A stretch of 64,000 nucleotides of DNA from Petrosia ficiformis (taxonomy: Eukaryota; Porifera; Demospongiae; Haplosclerida; Petrosiidae). Made by a program: the position numbers and the translations under genes. The notes beneath the pieces are model-generated. The model worked only from the letters and a program-made list of their open reading frames with translations, ran no database searches and was not told where the DNA came from. Each line of letters opens with the position of its first letter. The stretch's first letter is position 1. Positions 1 to 11,759 of the stretch are shown here, one piece after another. The stretch covers positions 24,833,466 through 24,897,465 of the forward strand of contig OX345636.1 in NCBI GenBank assembly GCA_947044365.1. Reading direction: 5' to 3'.

Positions 1-78
1 AACTATTAAGTCTTTCATCGCTCATTGTTGAACGTAGGTAACTTTTCAACTGTTTAAGGCAAGAAAAGGATCTTTCAC

Positions 79-960
79 AAGAAGGTGTGTGGCTATGTTT
101 CACACAATGCACTTCGTGGCTGTTCAAAATGCTTGAAAGTATTTCCAACATCATCATTTGGAGAAAAACCAGATTACTCAGGTTTTGATCGAGAGAGTTG
201 GGAGCAACGGTCGACCATCTTACATTGTCAGTACGCTGAAGAGCATAGACACAGTAATACAGTGGGCAAAAAGAAGCAAATTGAGCGTAACTATGGTTGT
301 AGATATAGCGTTTTACTGGAATTACCATATTTTGATATTGTGCGGATGTGTATCATAGATCCAATGCACAACTTACTGCTTGGAACTGCAAAACACATGG
401 TGTCAGTCTGGAAGTCTTGTAATATATATTAAACAACACACACTTAAAAATTATTCAAAGCTGAGTAGATGCTTTTGTTGTCCCAAATGATGTTTCCACC
501 CAAAATTTCATCAGGTTTTTCTGCTTTTACTGCAGATCAGTGGAAGAATTGGATTCTTCTTTATTCTCTTCCGTCCCTTAAGGGAATTCTTCCTCATAGA
601 GATTATAATTGCTGGTTATTATTTGTCAAGGCTTGTAATCTTCTTTGTCGCCGCTTTATAACCACTGATCAGCTGAAAGAGGCAGATAAGATTTTGCTTA
701 TGTTTTGTAAGCAATTTGAGCAAATTAATGATCATGTACACTGGACCATCCACATTCATCTCCATTGCCACTTGAAAGACTGTGTTCTAGACTTTGGCCC
801 TGTGTATGCCTTTTGGTTATTTAGTTTCGAACGTCTAAATGGATTCTTGGGAATTATCATACCAACAACCATGATATTTCTCTCCGATTAATGCGTCGTT
901 TCTTAAGTACTACTATCTGTGGTGTACATAACTGGCCATTGGAATACAGAGATTTTTCGA
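79..960 (+). pseudogene. CACTA/EnSpm (TNP2-like) transposase, C-terminal part
   Basis: Two open stretches (85-432 and 469-891) plus a short frameshifted continuation to about 950 encode the C-terminal half of a TNP2-type transposase, the DNA cutting and joining enzyme of CACTA/EnSpm elements. Diagnostic residues are a Cys pair with GCSKC near the start, then IDPMHNLLLGTAKHM, then TADQWKNW and FWLFSFERLNG, all conserved in this family. The reading frame changes near 430-470 and near 880, where NNHDISLRLMRRFL continues in another frame. The N-terminal half is not present, so the window edge or a truncation cuts it. The family call is from memory of conserved motifs and is fairly sure; the copy is clearly dead. 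Confidence 0.78.
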
Positions 961-1157
961 ATTTATGTTGTCATTTTGTCTTACTCATGCATTTTGTCTT
1001 ATACTCATGTAGTTTTGTAAATCATGTTGGGAGAGAGTAGAGGTAAAGAGTAAATTTACTTTTAGTTATGTCATAATTTTAACATGTGCATATGCAGGAA
1101 AATGTTTAAAAAAACATATACCACAGCTGGGTAAGTAATGATACTGTTTGTACTTAA
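959..1157 (+). repeat. Dispersed repeat copy A (second copy at 20994-21191)
   Basis: About 198 bp directly after the CACTA transposase remnant is repeated almost identically, in the same orientation, at 20994-21191. Both copies contain GGGAGAGAGTAGAGGTAAAG and end with CACAGCTGGGTAAGTAATG. Because copy A follows the transposase C-terminus, it is probably the 3' non-coding part of that CACTA family. Confidence 0.8.
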
Positions 1158-1159
1158 AT

Positions 1160-3090
1160 TTTACCTATCACACACACAAAAGAAAAAATGCATTGTAGAA
1201 TTATGCAAAAGAAAAACAAGAAGAACTCTTTGTTCTAATCACTACAGTGTATTTTTTAGAGTAAGTGTCAACAATGAGTATTAGCATTATTGAAGGAAAG
1301 TAATTACTAAGCATTTGGTTTGATCACAGAAAAACATCAATAAAAACTACAGAGAAAGAAAAAAAAGAAGCAAGAAGGGACATATGATAAAGGAGATGGG
1401 GGGGAAGGAAGGAAGAGACCTCGTAAATGGTCGAAGAAGAGAAGACAACTGTAGAATAATAATGTTTACGTATACTAATTAATATTTAAATACAATAATA
1501 AAATTATCATGTTAAGCTCAAATTATACCATTACCCAACATACAGTATGTATGTAAAACTGATTTATTGGTTTCTGATACCCTCCCAATCTAGTTTGTGG
1601 ATTTTTGATTTTGATATCCCATTTCTGTACATGATAATGTGTTAAGTGAAGTTTCATCAGGCCAGATCAACATGTAGATTTGCACATAATGTATCAATCA
1701 AGTGTTGCTTTCCATCAATTGACACCTCAAATTCCAAAACCTGGAGTTCAATTGTCACTAAAGTTAGTTTCACAGGACCATTTAAAATTCTCATTTAAAC
1801 TAATTATTATCCAGTCACCATTGCTAGATCATGTACAATAGAAAATGTAGCGAACAAGTTTATACTTTGAGTTTCATTGAAGATTTAAACAAGAAATACA
1901 AGAAATAAAAAAATAGGTATAAATATGCAAATGATATATATAATAGTATCTTTTGTTCATATTGTTAACTAATAACACAGCTTCTGTTTAAAAAAAAAGA
2001 CAGAGAGTTAACATTTCATTTATGAATACATGATGTTTCAATTATTTCTAATGGAGTCACACACTAAAAGGTATAATACGTATTATATATTCATACTTGT
2101 GTATTGTATATAAAAGGTTTCTTCAAATTAAATATTATACTTCACAACAATAAGTATAAGACTTACAGAAAGAAGCTTTATCTGTGTTGAGTGAGTATCA
2201 CCAAGAGACCTATTATAACGTAACATAATAGGAGTAGAAGATATGAGGTAATTAATAGTAAACATTACATCTTTCAAAGTAATAGTAATAATATTATGTA
2301 TTTTCATAAATGGGGTAACATTAATAGTAGCTAATAGAATGAAAGTAATAACTATGTAATTGTATGTAAAGCTAGTAACCAAAAAGGATAATAGACAACT
2401 GTGTATTGGTAATAGTACTATATTACAATATGTTTAACAGGTAATAGTAAAATACTTACGTAATGTATTTATGGATACGAAATGTTTACTGTAATTGTTA
2501 CTCGGTGGTTCCAAACATGTGGTTGTCAAACATAATTGCTATAATTTCTGTCTCTGGTTTAAAAAAAAATTTGTGGTTAAATAATGCCGACTCATCTGTT
2601 GAGAAATTTCTCTGGTTTCTTTAAATGAATATCATCTGTTGAGAAATTTCTCAGGTTTCTTTTAAAAACTATGTTGCTGAGTCATATGTTGATAATTGAG
2701 GATATTTATAGTTTTGTGGGTTCACTTCTCTAGAGACAAAATTTGGTGGCAACATGGCTATGAATATTGTACAACACAGCATATATCTCAGTGAAATTAT
2801 CTATAAATATGGTTAAAACCTAAAAAACATACTGTCGCTCTAAATGACAGATATTAAAGGGACAATCCCCATCGAGAGATTGGTTTTACTCTGTAAGGTC
2901 AGTCAAGACCAGTGAGTGCAAGAGACCTGCTGTGCTCTGTACTGCCTTTACAACCTCAGATGAGGTATGTTACAACCAGTTAAACTGGTTACATTAACCC
3001 TGAAAGATCTTGAGATCAGAGGGTTTAAACAAGGCAATTACGTAGCTTACAATCAAATTTTCTCACAACATACAGTACATCACCCTCACT
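1160..3090. other. Gene-free AT-rich interval
   Basis: I see no gene here. The stretch is AT-rich with homopolymer runs. It contains a short direct repeat near 2596-2670, where ATCTGTTGAGAAATTTCTC occurs twice, each followed by GGTTTCTTT. An open stretch on the minus strand at 2128-2382 is low in complexity and has no recognisable motif. Confidence 0.5.
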
Positions 3091-3094
3091 TTAA

Positions 3095-3776
3095 CCCTTT
3101 AGCGGCGGATGACGTCTACACACGTCATAAACATTAAACCGTTAAAAGCGAATGACGTCTACAGACGTCATGAGTACTAACGGTCGTATTTTTGAATTGC
3201 TTCGGTATTTTTCAACCAAATTTTTACAAAAGACAGTTCACTACATGTTCTTTAAGCAGTGCAAAACTTGAAGCTATACGAGTAACAAATCCAAAGTTAT
3301 GAGCAATCGAATTGCCAAAAACGCTAAGTGCGGGTGTTGGCACTGACCACTGCACTTTCAAACACTCGTCTTACTACTTTCTTCCATCTAACGAAGCATG
3401 TATTTGGTATCTACGACTTTGTTAGAAGCTCCTCTGTCTAAGTACATAAGTCATAAGTCTGTATTGTTTAAAATGTGGAAGTTCAACAGGTTAGTAAGGG
3501 TGTGGGCGTTGCCCTTCGACTACTAAATATTCAAGCACTCGCCTTGCTACCTTCCTGCTAATAGCGAAGCATAAATTTTATATCTATAGCTTTCTCAACA
3601 ACTCTTCTTTCCAGCAAAGTAAGTTAGAAACTCTAGTTTCATAAAACGGGAGAGTTATAGTGGTGAAAATCTTTAGTTACTACACGCTCCACCCACACAT
3701 TTTCCTAGATAATTAATTTAGGAATATATGAAAAACGTCCAGTTTAATTATCGCCTTAATTATCGCCTGTAAAGGG
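3095..3776. mobile_element. piggyBac-like non-autonomous element (MITE)
   Basis: The interval is bounded by TTAA on both sides (3091-3094 and 3777-3780). Its ends are inverted: CCCTTTAGCGGCGGAT on the left, and the reverse complement of the right end reads CCCTTTACAGGCGAT. TTAA target duplication with CCC-initiated termini is the piggyBac signature. There is no transposase inside. Just inside the left end lie two near-palindromes based on ATGACGTCTACAGACGTCAT (about 3109-3170). The middle contains two diverged copies of a roughly 200-bp segment (one with CACTCGTCTTACTAC, one with CACTCGCCTTGCTACC). Related sequence recurs at 33200-33480 and, inverted, at 37470-37850. Confidence 0.82.
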
Positions 3777-3960
3777 TTAAGTAGAATTATCCAAAATGAA
3801 CTTCATTCTTTGACATATCTATTACAGCTCCTATTACAGTGGGTAAACATGTGACTTACTGAAACAAGAACTTTAAAATTCCCAGCAAAAAATTCCTGAT
3901 AGGATCCTGCTTTGAGTGTCAGGATTTATACAAGATAGGATTCTATTATAGGATATATTA

Positions 3961-4036
3961 GGATTTTGATCATGTTGTATGATTTGTTGCAGGAATTAAT
4001 TCTACAGCAAATCCTACAACATGATCAAAATTCCGC
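3961..4036. repeat. Long imperfect palindrome
   Basis: Two arms of about 37 bp, both beginning GGA(A)TTTTGATCATGTTGTA when read 5' to 3' on opposite strands, meet around a few bases near 3999. This would fold as a hairpin and may be a minimal foldback element or a recombination product. Confidence 0.7.
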
Positions 4037-4039
4037 CAG

Positions 4040-5980
4040 CCTTTTTTTATTATCTCCCTCCTGATTGGAGTTGTAGATGTTTTCATTACTACAAAATATA
4101 TTCCACCAATTCCATCTTTAAGAAGAGCTATACACTTAATAAATGTTCTTCAATGATAAACGAATATCAAAGAATCTGTTACAATACATGTGACATAGGA
4201 GCACTAAAAGTGATCCCAATAGAAAAGATCATTTAATTGCAAATGCATACATGTATCTAATGTTTTGTTTGTATTACCAAAGACTGTAGAACATCACTAA
4301 TTAAGTTTATATAATAATTATATATTGCAAAAGACCATGATTTATTAACATGTGTATAATTAATAACAGATCAGGTAATCACGTTTCTTCACATAATGCA
4401 AGAGGCATCTGTCTTAAACCCACAATAGCACTGACACTAGTCAGGTATAAAAGGTAGCCAAGTTTCAATTAACTGCTGACGGCAAGCCTATATCACTTAT
4501 TAATTTAAACAAGCAGGCTGAATATTTCAATTTTTTGGAGGGTCTCCCGGTTAGCCTCAAAGGTGTGGGAGGCCCGAACATATTATAATTTTATGATATT
4601 AACGATCAAGATCAAACACCTAGTCTTGTGAAATGCAACCATTGATTTTGATCAGAATTCACTGGCGGCGAAAGGAAATCTGTAATATGCACACACGACT
4701 GCCGTGAACCATGTAATGTAATGTGAAGAAAGTAATTACTTAATTTGGTGATGTTGATAATGATCAGTGAATTGGAGTTTCAAAATATCACTTAATGATA
4801 TACATTCATACGTTTTAAATTACATTAAGATGTTAATATTTCATAATAATGGAGAATGTGAATTTATGTTACATTAAAAGTTTGCAATACAGATTAAAAT
4901 ATTTAGTGGTGTTCATATGTGTTTGGTTGAGTAATGATGTAGTTGTATTCTTCTCCTTTCATTGGTATTAAGACACATTTTGTCATGATAGAATGAACTG
5001 GGATTGCATTTAGTTTTGACGATAATGATAGTTTTTTTACTCGATAAATCACCTTGTCCAGAAAGTGTGAAGGCAGTGTGAAGGCAGTGGTATGTTAATG
5101 TCATGCAAAATTCCAATACTAAAGTCCATTCGCGTTCACTTTGCCATCGGAAATTATGCGTGGGAGAAAAAATTTATTTGCATATGCAAATTAAATTTTT
5201 GTGGTGTGATTTATTGGCGGGTGACGCCCGCCAAACCATGTGTAAACTTATTTGGCATAATACAGAGATTTTAAAATGATTTTTTACTGGATATATATAA
5301 TATATAATATATAATATTTTTAACAAAATCAAAGAAACAAAATTATTGTTGTATACAGCTATAATATTAACATGAGTAGTGGTATATAAGAGATCCAGAT
5401 CTTCAATTCCATCCACCTCTGAATCAACTGTGACACAGTAAGTTGCCAAAAAGCCTGGAAGAGGTATACGCCTCACTTCACAGACAAAATACATTATAGA
5501 AAATGTACAACGATTTTTTGAAGAGGAGAAGAAGGCCAAGAGATCAACATTAATTAAGAGACAGAGTAGTAGACAGGACAGCCAAAGATCAGATGGACTT
5601 CTGAAGACTTCAGCGTTAATAAAATACTTATATAAAATACTATATATGTATATATATATATATATATATATAATGATATTACAGTGTTTTCACTTACATT
5701 TTCTTGGCCGTTTTCCTTCTGTTGTTTAGGGAGCACACGTGACAAAATTAATTACATTCCATGTGGTCAATGGTATCCACTATACTTTTGCTTATGGGTA
5801 ATACAGCTAACTCTTTCTTTATACGTTTAATAACTATCAAAAATATATCGTTAGAACCGTGTGACTGTTAGCAGTCTAATAAACTTTGTAATATTGAAAT
5901 TGGTTGAACAATTAGAAAGTTATTTCAATTTTTCTGATGGCAAAGTGAAATCAAATAGACTTTAGTTTGTTCAAATTCCT
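4040..5980. other. Gene-free interval with microsatellite
   Basis: No supported gene. It includes a GC-rich hairpin at 5214-5234 (TTGGCGGG / CCCGCCAA) and a (TA)n tract at about 5643-5672. An open stretch on the minus strand near 5380-5539 could be a diverged exon, but I recognise no domain in it. Confidence 0.45.
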
Positions 5981-5988
5981 CAATAAGT

Positions 5989-7720
5989 TCATAAAAAATA
6001 ATTAAATTGACATTCATGAACTTGATCCAGTAAATGTTTATCAAGTGAATCACTTAACATTACATGGAGCGATAACACTAAGCGAGATAGATGATGAACA
6101 TAGCGGGGTGCTTTCAGGATTGGTAAGGCATAAAATAATATAAATGCACGGTATTCTGAGGCTTTCCAGAACTTGACAGTGTCAATTGATCTTGGACTTC
6201 TTCGAAAATCATGAGGTGGCTTAATACGAGTTAGCATTTTATTGACCTCCTCAATCCATGGCCTCATGTTATATGACTAACTGTGATCCTTTGAATCAAA
6301 CCAATAGGTCATTAATAATTTTACAACGCCTTCCAAAATACAGTGCATATAATCAAATGGTATATTAACTACTCCATTGAGAATGGAGTGCCCTTTAATT
6401 CCAAGTACTGCCTCACCCTTTGCTTCAGCCTCAGATCCACATCTCTTGATCTCCCTCTCTGTCCTTGCTTGATGAGGTGCACCTGGTGGGTAAATACGCT
6501 GGCCTCTGGTTAAAATTTCACCAGGATCTTCACAATACAAACATCCATTCTTTCCATTAAATTGTTTTATATTTAATACTTCAGCCTTTGCTGGAAGATC
6601 AAAGTTTCCAGTCAGGACTACTGCTTTAACTAACTTTTTTCCTGATGGTGTATCTGCTTCTATTCCAGAATAAAGGAGATTATGTAGTTTATTGACAACT
6701 GGCTTCAGGAGAAGTGACATATCCAATGGCTTTTTTGGACCACACCATGCACCAGCTAATATCTGAAACTTTTCATTCATGCGAATTTGTGGAGGAAGAT
6801 TGCACATGATCAAATATACAGGCCACATACTATGCTTAGATGAATTAAATAGTTGAACACCGTCTGTATTCAACATGAGGAGAGGAAACCACCTGGCTTT
6901 GTGAGATCTTTGACGACACTACCTTCCTGGATGTCACCAAGCACTCCCTCCTCAGCTTGCCTCACAAATGGATACTTTAATGTATCCCAGTTAGCTACAT
7001 AAAATCAAGAAAGGATTATTGACAGTAGTGGTATGGTTATAGTGTAAATTACCTTCATAACTTTCTTTAATGTTCTGCTCACATGGAAGTCCAATATATT
7101 GACAAAGTTCTGCTTTCTTTTGATGGCAATGATTGTTAATACACCTTGTAGCTTTACTAGCAACTTCACTTTCACATACTGAGCAGAATTTTTTACTAAA
7201 ATAATTTCCATGCAAGTGATGATAATGCTGTTTCAAAACATAAAAACTTGGTGGAAGATCATTTGGAGTTGGACAAAGTTTGTTTAAAAGTTCAAGCAGG
7301 TTAATAATGGCTTTATAACTTAGATGATTCTGGATTCCATATGACATAATTAAATACCATCCTTCATCCTTTGAAATTGGAGAACCTGGAAATAAGCCTT
7401 TATAGCTAGGGTTTTTGGATGATGAGTTTGGAGAGGATGCATGAGGAGGAGTAGACATGTCAGTGTTAGGAGATTGCTGATCAAATGGAGAGAAAACCTC
7501 TGAGTATTGGGAGAGAGGAGAGAACACGTCAGAGTTCTGAGAGAGTGGAGAGGACATGTTAGAGTTTTGAAGAAATTGACGAGGTGGTGTGGACATGTTG
7601 GAGTTTGGAGAAAGTGTTCGAAGTGACGTAGATATATCAGCATTTGGAGAATGTCTGTGAAGTGGTGTGGACATCATGCTGAGTAGAATTTCCTCCAAGT
7701 TGATTTCTCATCCTCCATGC
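5989..7720 (-). pseudogene. CACTA/EnSpm TNP2-like transposase, second copy
   Basis: Read leftward, three coding blocks (about 7698-6991, 6876-6277 and 6267-5989) give the N-terminal and central parts of a TNP2-type transposase. The first block has seven degenerate 10-13-residue repeats built on SPNSNMSTPP, then a conserved region with SYKAIINLLELLN and a Cys/His cluster (CSVC, CINNHCH). The second holds the core: MLNTDGVQLF, IRMNEKFQILAGAW, GCLYCEDPG and FDYMHCILEGVVK. The third carries MRPWIEEVNKML and SEYRAFILFYALPIL. An intron probably separates the first two blocks near 6990. The first block has no upstream in-frame ATG I can defend, and the C-terminal part is missing. It stands head to head with the plus-strand gene at 7938. 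Confidence 0.8.
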
Positions 7721-7937
7721 TGTTGTTCTTGGAATAATAGCAGAAGAGTCTTTATTATACAGCCTATATGGAGCTCTTTTACTCATACTTGGGCGTAGCT
7801 CACTGATGTTGGTGCTAAAAAGGTGTGGCTCAACTTCACATGCACATAACTACGCATAACGAAAGTGCAACTCATATGCGCATGCGCAAACATAACATTA
7901 TATTTTCGAAGTGTAAAAACTAAACTGTGAAGCAAGG
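7721..7937. promoter_or_regulatory. Shared upstream region of two divergent genes
   Basis: About 220 bp separates the start of the minus-strand CACTA transposase from the plus-strand ATG at 7938, so any promoter here would serve both genes. The segment contains GCGCATGCGC-like palindromic sequence (ATATGCGCATGCGCAAA, about 7874). No promoter motif can be proven from sequence alone. Confidence 0.35.
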
Positions 7938-9002
7938 ATGTCTCAACGCGTAAAGAGAGTAAAGAAAGTACCCTACAAGTTAGCAGATACAAACTTCGTT
8001 GTTACTTCATCTCCCAAAAGCAGTAAATGTCTTAAAGGGTGATTACTATTAAAGAATAGACATTATATTACATTTAATTTTCACAATTAAACGATCGAGA
8101 TATACCTTTTGCTTTGCCTCCCTATATAGGCATATGTATACATATAATAAAATATAATAATTATCATTATTCTAATTGATCAAGATCTTTGGTGTTGTAT
8201 TGTTTGTTTGTCAAACAACAAGGAATATTCTGCACTAGCATCTACATTGGAAAATGAGAATGGTATGCCAGTTATTGAGGAAGATCTGACACCTGGAAAT
8301 ACAGTTGTTTGGATATATCGTGACACTCCCTTTGCTGTAAAAGTGCTAGAGACTGCAGGTTAGCTGTAAACTTAAATTATATTTTAAATTACATTGACTC
8401 TACAGATCAGAAAAGCAAGCTTCATTTTGGGAAGAAAGTAGCAAACAAGAAGAGGATATACTTAGAAAATAGCAGTAGTGATGAAGAAAATGTGGAACCT
8501 CCACCTTCAAAATTTATTTGCTCAGAATCAGTAGACGATGATAATTACAAGGTAGATTAGTACTATATTATCCAAACTGTATGCATGTACACCCATAATT
8601 TACTCAGTGAAAATCAACTTGTTTCTTTCCAACGGGACCTACCATCACCAATAGAACATCCAATTTTAACAAGAGCTGGCTCTTTTAGAATTGTAAGTTT
8701 TAACTTTATTGAAACTTCAGTTTCAACATTCACTTACCTTTATAAAATTTGTAGGATGAGAATGATGAGATGACAGTCAAGCCTAATGATAACAGGGTAA
8801 CTAGCAATGCATTGGTAATACAGTATCACATTCATATAGGAACATATCCATATAGGAACTAATTTTAGCATTACAGAGTGATGTATCAAAACTTATAGAG
8901 AACCAACAGAGTCTTGCAGAGCAGCAACAACATTTGTGCAAGAAAATTGATAAAACCCACTCATTAATCAAGTATCTAATTCAGGAAGGATCACATAGAA
9001 GC
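7938..9002 (+). pseudogene. Multi-exon gene divergent from CACTA transposase, 3' truncated
   Basis: A set of short exons with GT/AG borders runs rightward. The first starts at ATG 7938 (MSQRVKRVKKVPYKL); the next are about 8223-8358 (ending GNTVVWIYRDTPFAVKV...), about 8405-8550 (acidic, SSSDEENVEPPP), about 8620-8693, about 8755-8797 and about 8877-9002 (QQSLAEQQQHLCKKID). The first junction does not keep frame as I read it, so the copy may be damaged. It is cut off by a hAT element at 9003. It occupies the same divergent position beside a CACTA transposase as the BEN-like gene at 22380-25144, and both have a Gln-rich segment, so it may be the 5' part of a similar protein. No domain is recognisable in the part left here. 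Confidence 0.5.
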
Positions 9003-11242
9003 AGGGCTCGATTTGAGCGTATACGGGAGTATACGGCGTATACCTTGTTCTGACTTCAATTCCAAACAGTATACTTTGTTGGTTGTACTTCATTACAGCC
9101 TTCTTTCTCAGTTCACGTCTTCAAGGTAAAGTTTGTAAACTTTATATTCATAAGTTCTTGAACTATAAAATTCCTTCGTGACCACGCCCATCAACGTGAC
9201 ACGTGGGTGTGATCTCGATCAACTTTTAGAAATTACTTCAAAATTAGACCACGCCAAATACGTGCGTAAAAAATTATGTTGAAGCAGACAAAATTAGCTG
9301 CGTTTTTCCTAGAAGAAACTACTGATCTATCTTCTGAAGATGAGTCTGGCTCTGAATCCTCTGATGTAAGAGTAAATATTCAAGACAGTGATACTGACAC
9401 CAATGTGGTACCAGCTGGACTTATTTAAGCTGTCATGGCCTTCTTGTTGGGATAGGAAGATGTGGAATAACAAGAAGAGGGACTATCCATGGTTAGTGAG
9501 CAATGAAAAAAATTTAGGGTGTTCTATTTGTATTGAAGTTTCTTCACTTGGCTGTTATGCTGATAAAAGTATACATATAGCAAAAGAATGGAAGTCAATT
9601 TCAGTTACACCCACAGGTACAAATAAGGAAAAGCAGCTCATATCTTTGAGAAATAAAATCAAACGGCACAAAGAATCAATTGGTCATGTGCAGGCAGAGA
9701 GAATCAAGCAACATGCCAGTAAGGAAGTAATAGAAAGTAACATTCTAAGAATGAGTGAGAAGCAATTTATAGCCACTAACAGGGTATTTCGTATAGCTTA
9801 TAAAATTGGTAAAATGGGTCGTCCCTTTAGTGATATGCCAGTTGAATGTGATGTACATATATTAAATGGTATAGATATTGGTACAACACTACAAAGTGAT
9901 AAATCTTTCCAAGCCATCATTGATCATATTGGGCAAGAAATGAGGTCAAAAATCCGCAAAATGATAATCAATGATGACACAAAAGTATCTGTCATTATTG
10001 ATGAGTCTACATCCGTAAGTAAAAAGTCTGCACTCATAATTTACATTAAAGTGTGTCTGCCAGAACCTACTACAATTTTTCTTGACATTGTGGAACTAGT
10101 AGATGGTCAAGGTGCTGACTCAATATTCAACTCTTTGATGAAATGTTTGGATAAGCATGGATTTACTTTAGAGGTGTTAATAGAAAAGCTGATCTGTTTT
10201 GCCTGTGATGGTGCTTCAGTAATGCTAGGGTCCAATTCTGGTGTTGCAGCAAGAATTCAGCATGCAATTCCTAATGTGATTGTCTGGCATTGCATGAACC
10301 ATCGTCTGGAATTAGCAGTAGGTGATACAATAAAAGAAGTGTCAGAAACTAATCACTTTAAAGTAGTCTTTGATAAGCTGTATTGCCTATATCACACTTC
10401 TTCAAAGAATAAAAGGGAGCTTGAAGAGTGCTGCAAAGAACTGGCAAGCACAATTTATACAATAGATCGTATATTAGGTACACGTTGGGTAGCTTCAAGT
10501 TTTCATACTGTAAAGGTTGTTTGGGATCTCTATGCACCTTTATATGATCACCTCACACAGGCTAGTGAGGACAGATCAAGAAGCAGTACTGAGCGGAGCT
10601 CATTTAAAGGTATGGCCACAAGAATATTCTCCAATAATTTTGTCCTTAATCTTGGAGCAATGTATGATAGCTTGGAAGAGTTGGCATCATTATCGAAAGA
10701 TTTACAAGAGAGAAATATTATGCTACCTAGAGCCCATAATTTAGTACAAAGGCAAATTCGAGTATTCACATCAATGGTAGATCATCCTGGGGTATACTAC
10801 AAAGAGGCAGAAGCTGCTGTTCTGGTTGAAAAGAAGTTCAAAGGTGTACCATTGAATAGCAGGAAGTGTGATGTAGTAATTCATCACGGACAGTTCATGA
10901 GGAGTCTTGCAACAAATCTTGAAAAAAGATTAATGGCATTCAAAAGCAAGGATGGAAACACAGAAAAGTTATTGAATGCAATTAATGTGCTGGATCCATT
11001 GAAATGGCCTAGCACTAGTTCATGCCCACTAACATATGGACAAAAGGAGGTAGTTCTGTCTAATCTGTTTCGTATTGATGATACAGAAGCAAGAAGAGCC
11101 TTAAAAGAATACATTGATATTGTACAACAAGAAGGTATTGACCAGGAACCTCCAGCTACATTAGCACCTCTCAGAAATGCTGTGAAGACATTGGTAGTCT
11201 CTTCTGCTGATTGTGAAAGGGGCTTTAGTCAAATGAATATTC
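9003..11242 (+). mobile_element. hAT element (TTF/KIAA1586 type), 3' end lost
   Basis: The left end is CAGGGCTCGATTTGAG, a typical hAT terminal start, placed where the preceding gene loses its homology. The right end is not found because a second hAT element begins at 11243 inside the transposase gene. The transposase is annotated separately. Confidence 0.65.
9276..11242 (+). pseudogene. hAT-family transposase with TTF-type zinc finger (KIAA1586/ZNF862-like)
   Basis: The likely start is ATG 9276 (MLKQTKLAAFFLEE, followed by an acidic Ser-rich stretch). The frame breaks near 9420, after which one frame stays open to 11242. Domains in order: a TTF-like region with DYPWLVS and LGCSIC; a helical segment; the RNase H-like core with VIIDESTSVSKKSALIIY (first Asp), CFACDGASVMLG (second Asp) and WHCMNHRLELAV; an insertion domain; and a C-terminal dimerisation region ending SSADCERGFSQMN, where the Glu lies. 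About 660 residues remain, close to full length for the family. The protein is cut within the C-terminal motif by the next element, so the last roughly 40 residues are replaced by foreign sequence. The long open frame suggests a fairly recent insertion. Confidence 0.85.
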
Positions 11243-11722
11243 AGAGTTGGGCGATATACCGGTATTATCGCCAATTGACGATAAATGAGTCTTATCGCGC
11301 TCACAATACACAGTTATCGTTAACTCGATAATATCGTTATTGCGGTATATCGCTAATATTGATTAATTACGGTATACGTTAATACATGTGTCTCAGTGAA
11401 GGCGTGAACCGTGAACGTCGATCGATCGTAATGGCAGCCCTTAGTACCTGATATATCTCTGGTTAGAAAAGAGAAAACATCTTCTCCAGTTTGGACTTAT
11501 TTCGGTTTGAAAGCTGACAAGAATGGAAAGCCAGAAAACAAAGGTGAAGCGATCTGTAGGTTGTGCTACTCGAGCGTTCCGTCGAAAGGAGGAAACACTT
11601 CCAACCTGTTTAACCACTTGAAATCTCGTCATCCAGCCAAGTATTCGGATGTTATGCAAGCTGCTGCTGCCAGAAAAGCTGCTCCTAAACATAAATCAGT
11701 AGATCTACAGTCCCCATCCACA
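11243..11722 (+). mobile_element. Second hAT element fragment with BED zinc finger
   Basis: The insertion starts with CAGAGTTGGGCGATATACC, a hAT-like terminus, exactly where the upstream transposase motif FSQMN is interrupted. From about 11440 a plus-strand reading encodes a BED finger: WTYFGLKADKNGKPENKG, then CRLCYSSVPSKGG and LFNHLKSRHP (C-x2-C and H-x4-H). This is the N-terminal DNA-binding part of a ZBED/hAT transposase. The catalytic part and the right end are missing; homology fades near 11720. The terminus resembles that of the short hAT element at 57128-57587. Confidence 0.72.
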
Positions 11723-11759
11723 AAATGGATGGCACTGAGAGCATCATTTCTACCGTTTA

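Noticed and set aside
2128..2382. Small membrane-like protein on the minus strand
   Set aside because: Hydrophobic composition follows from AT-rich DNA; no start context, splice sites or motif.
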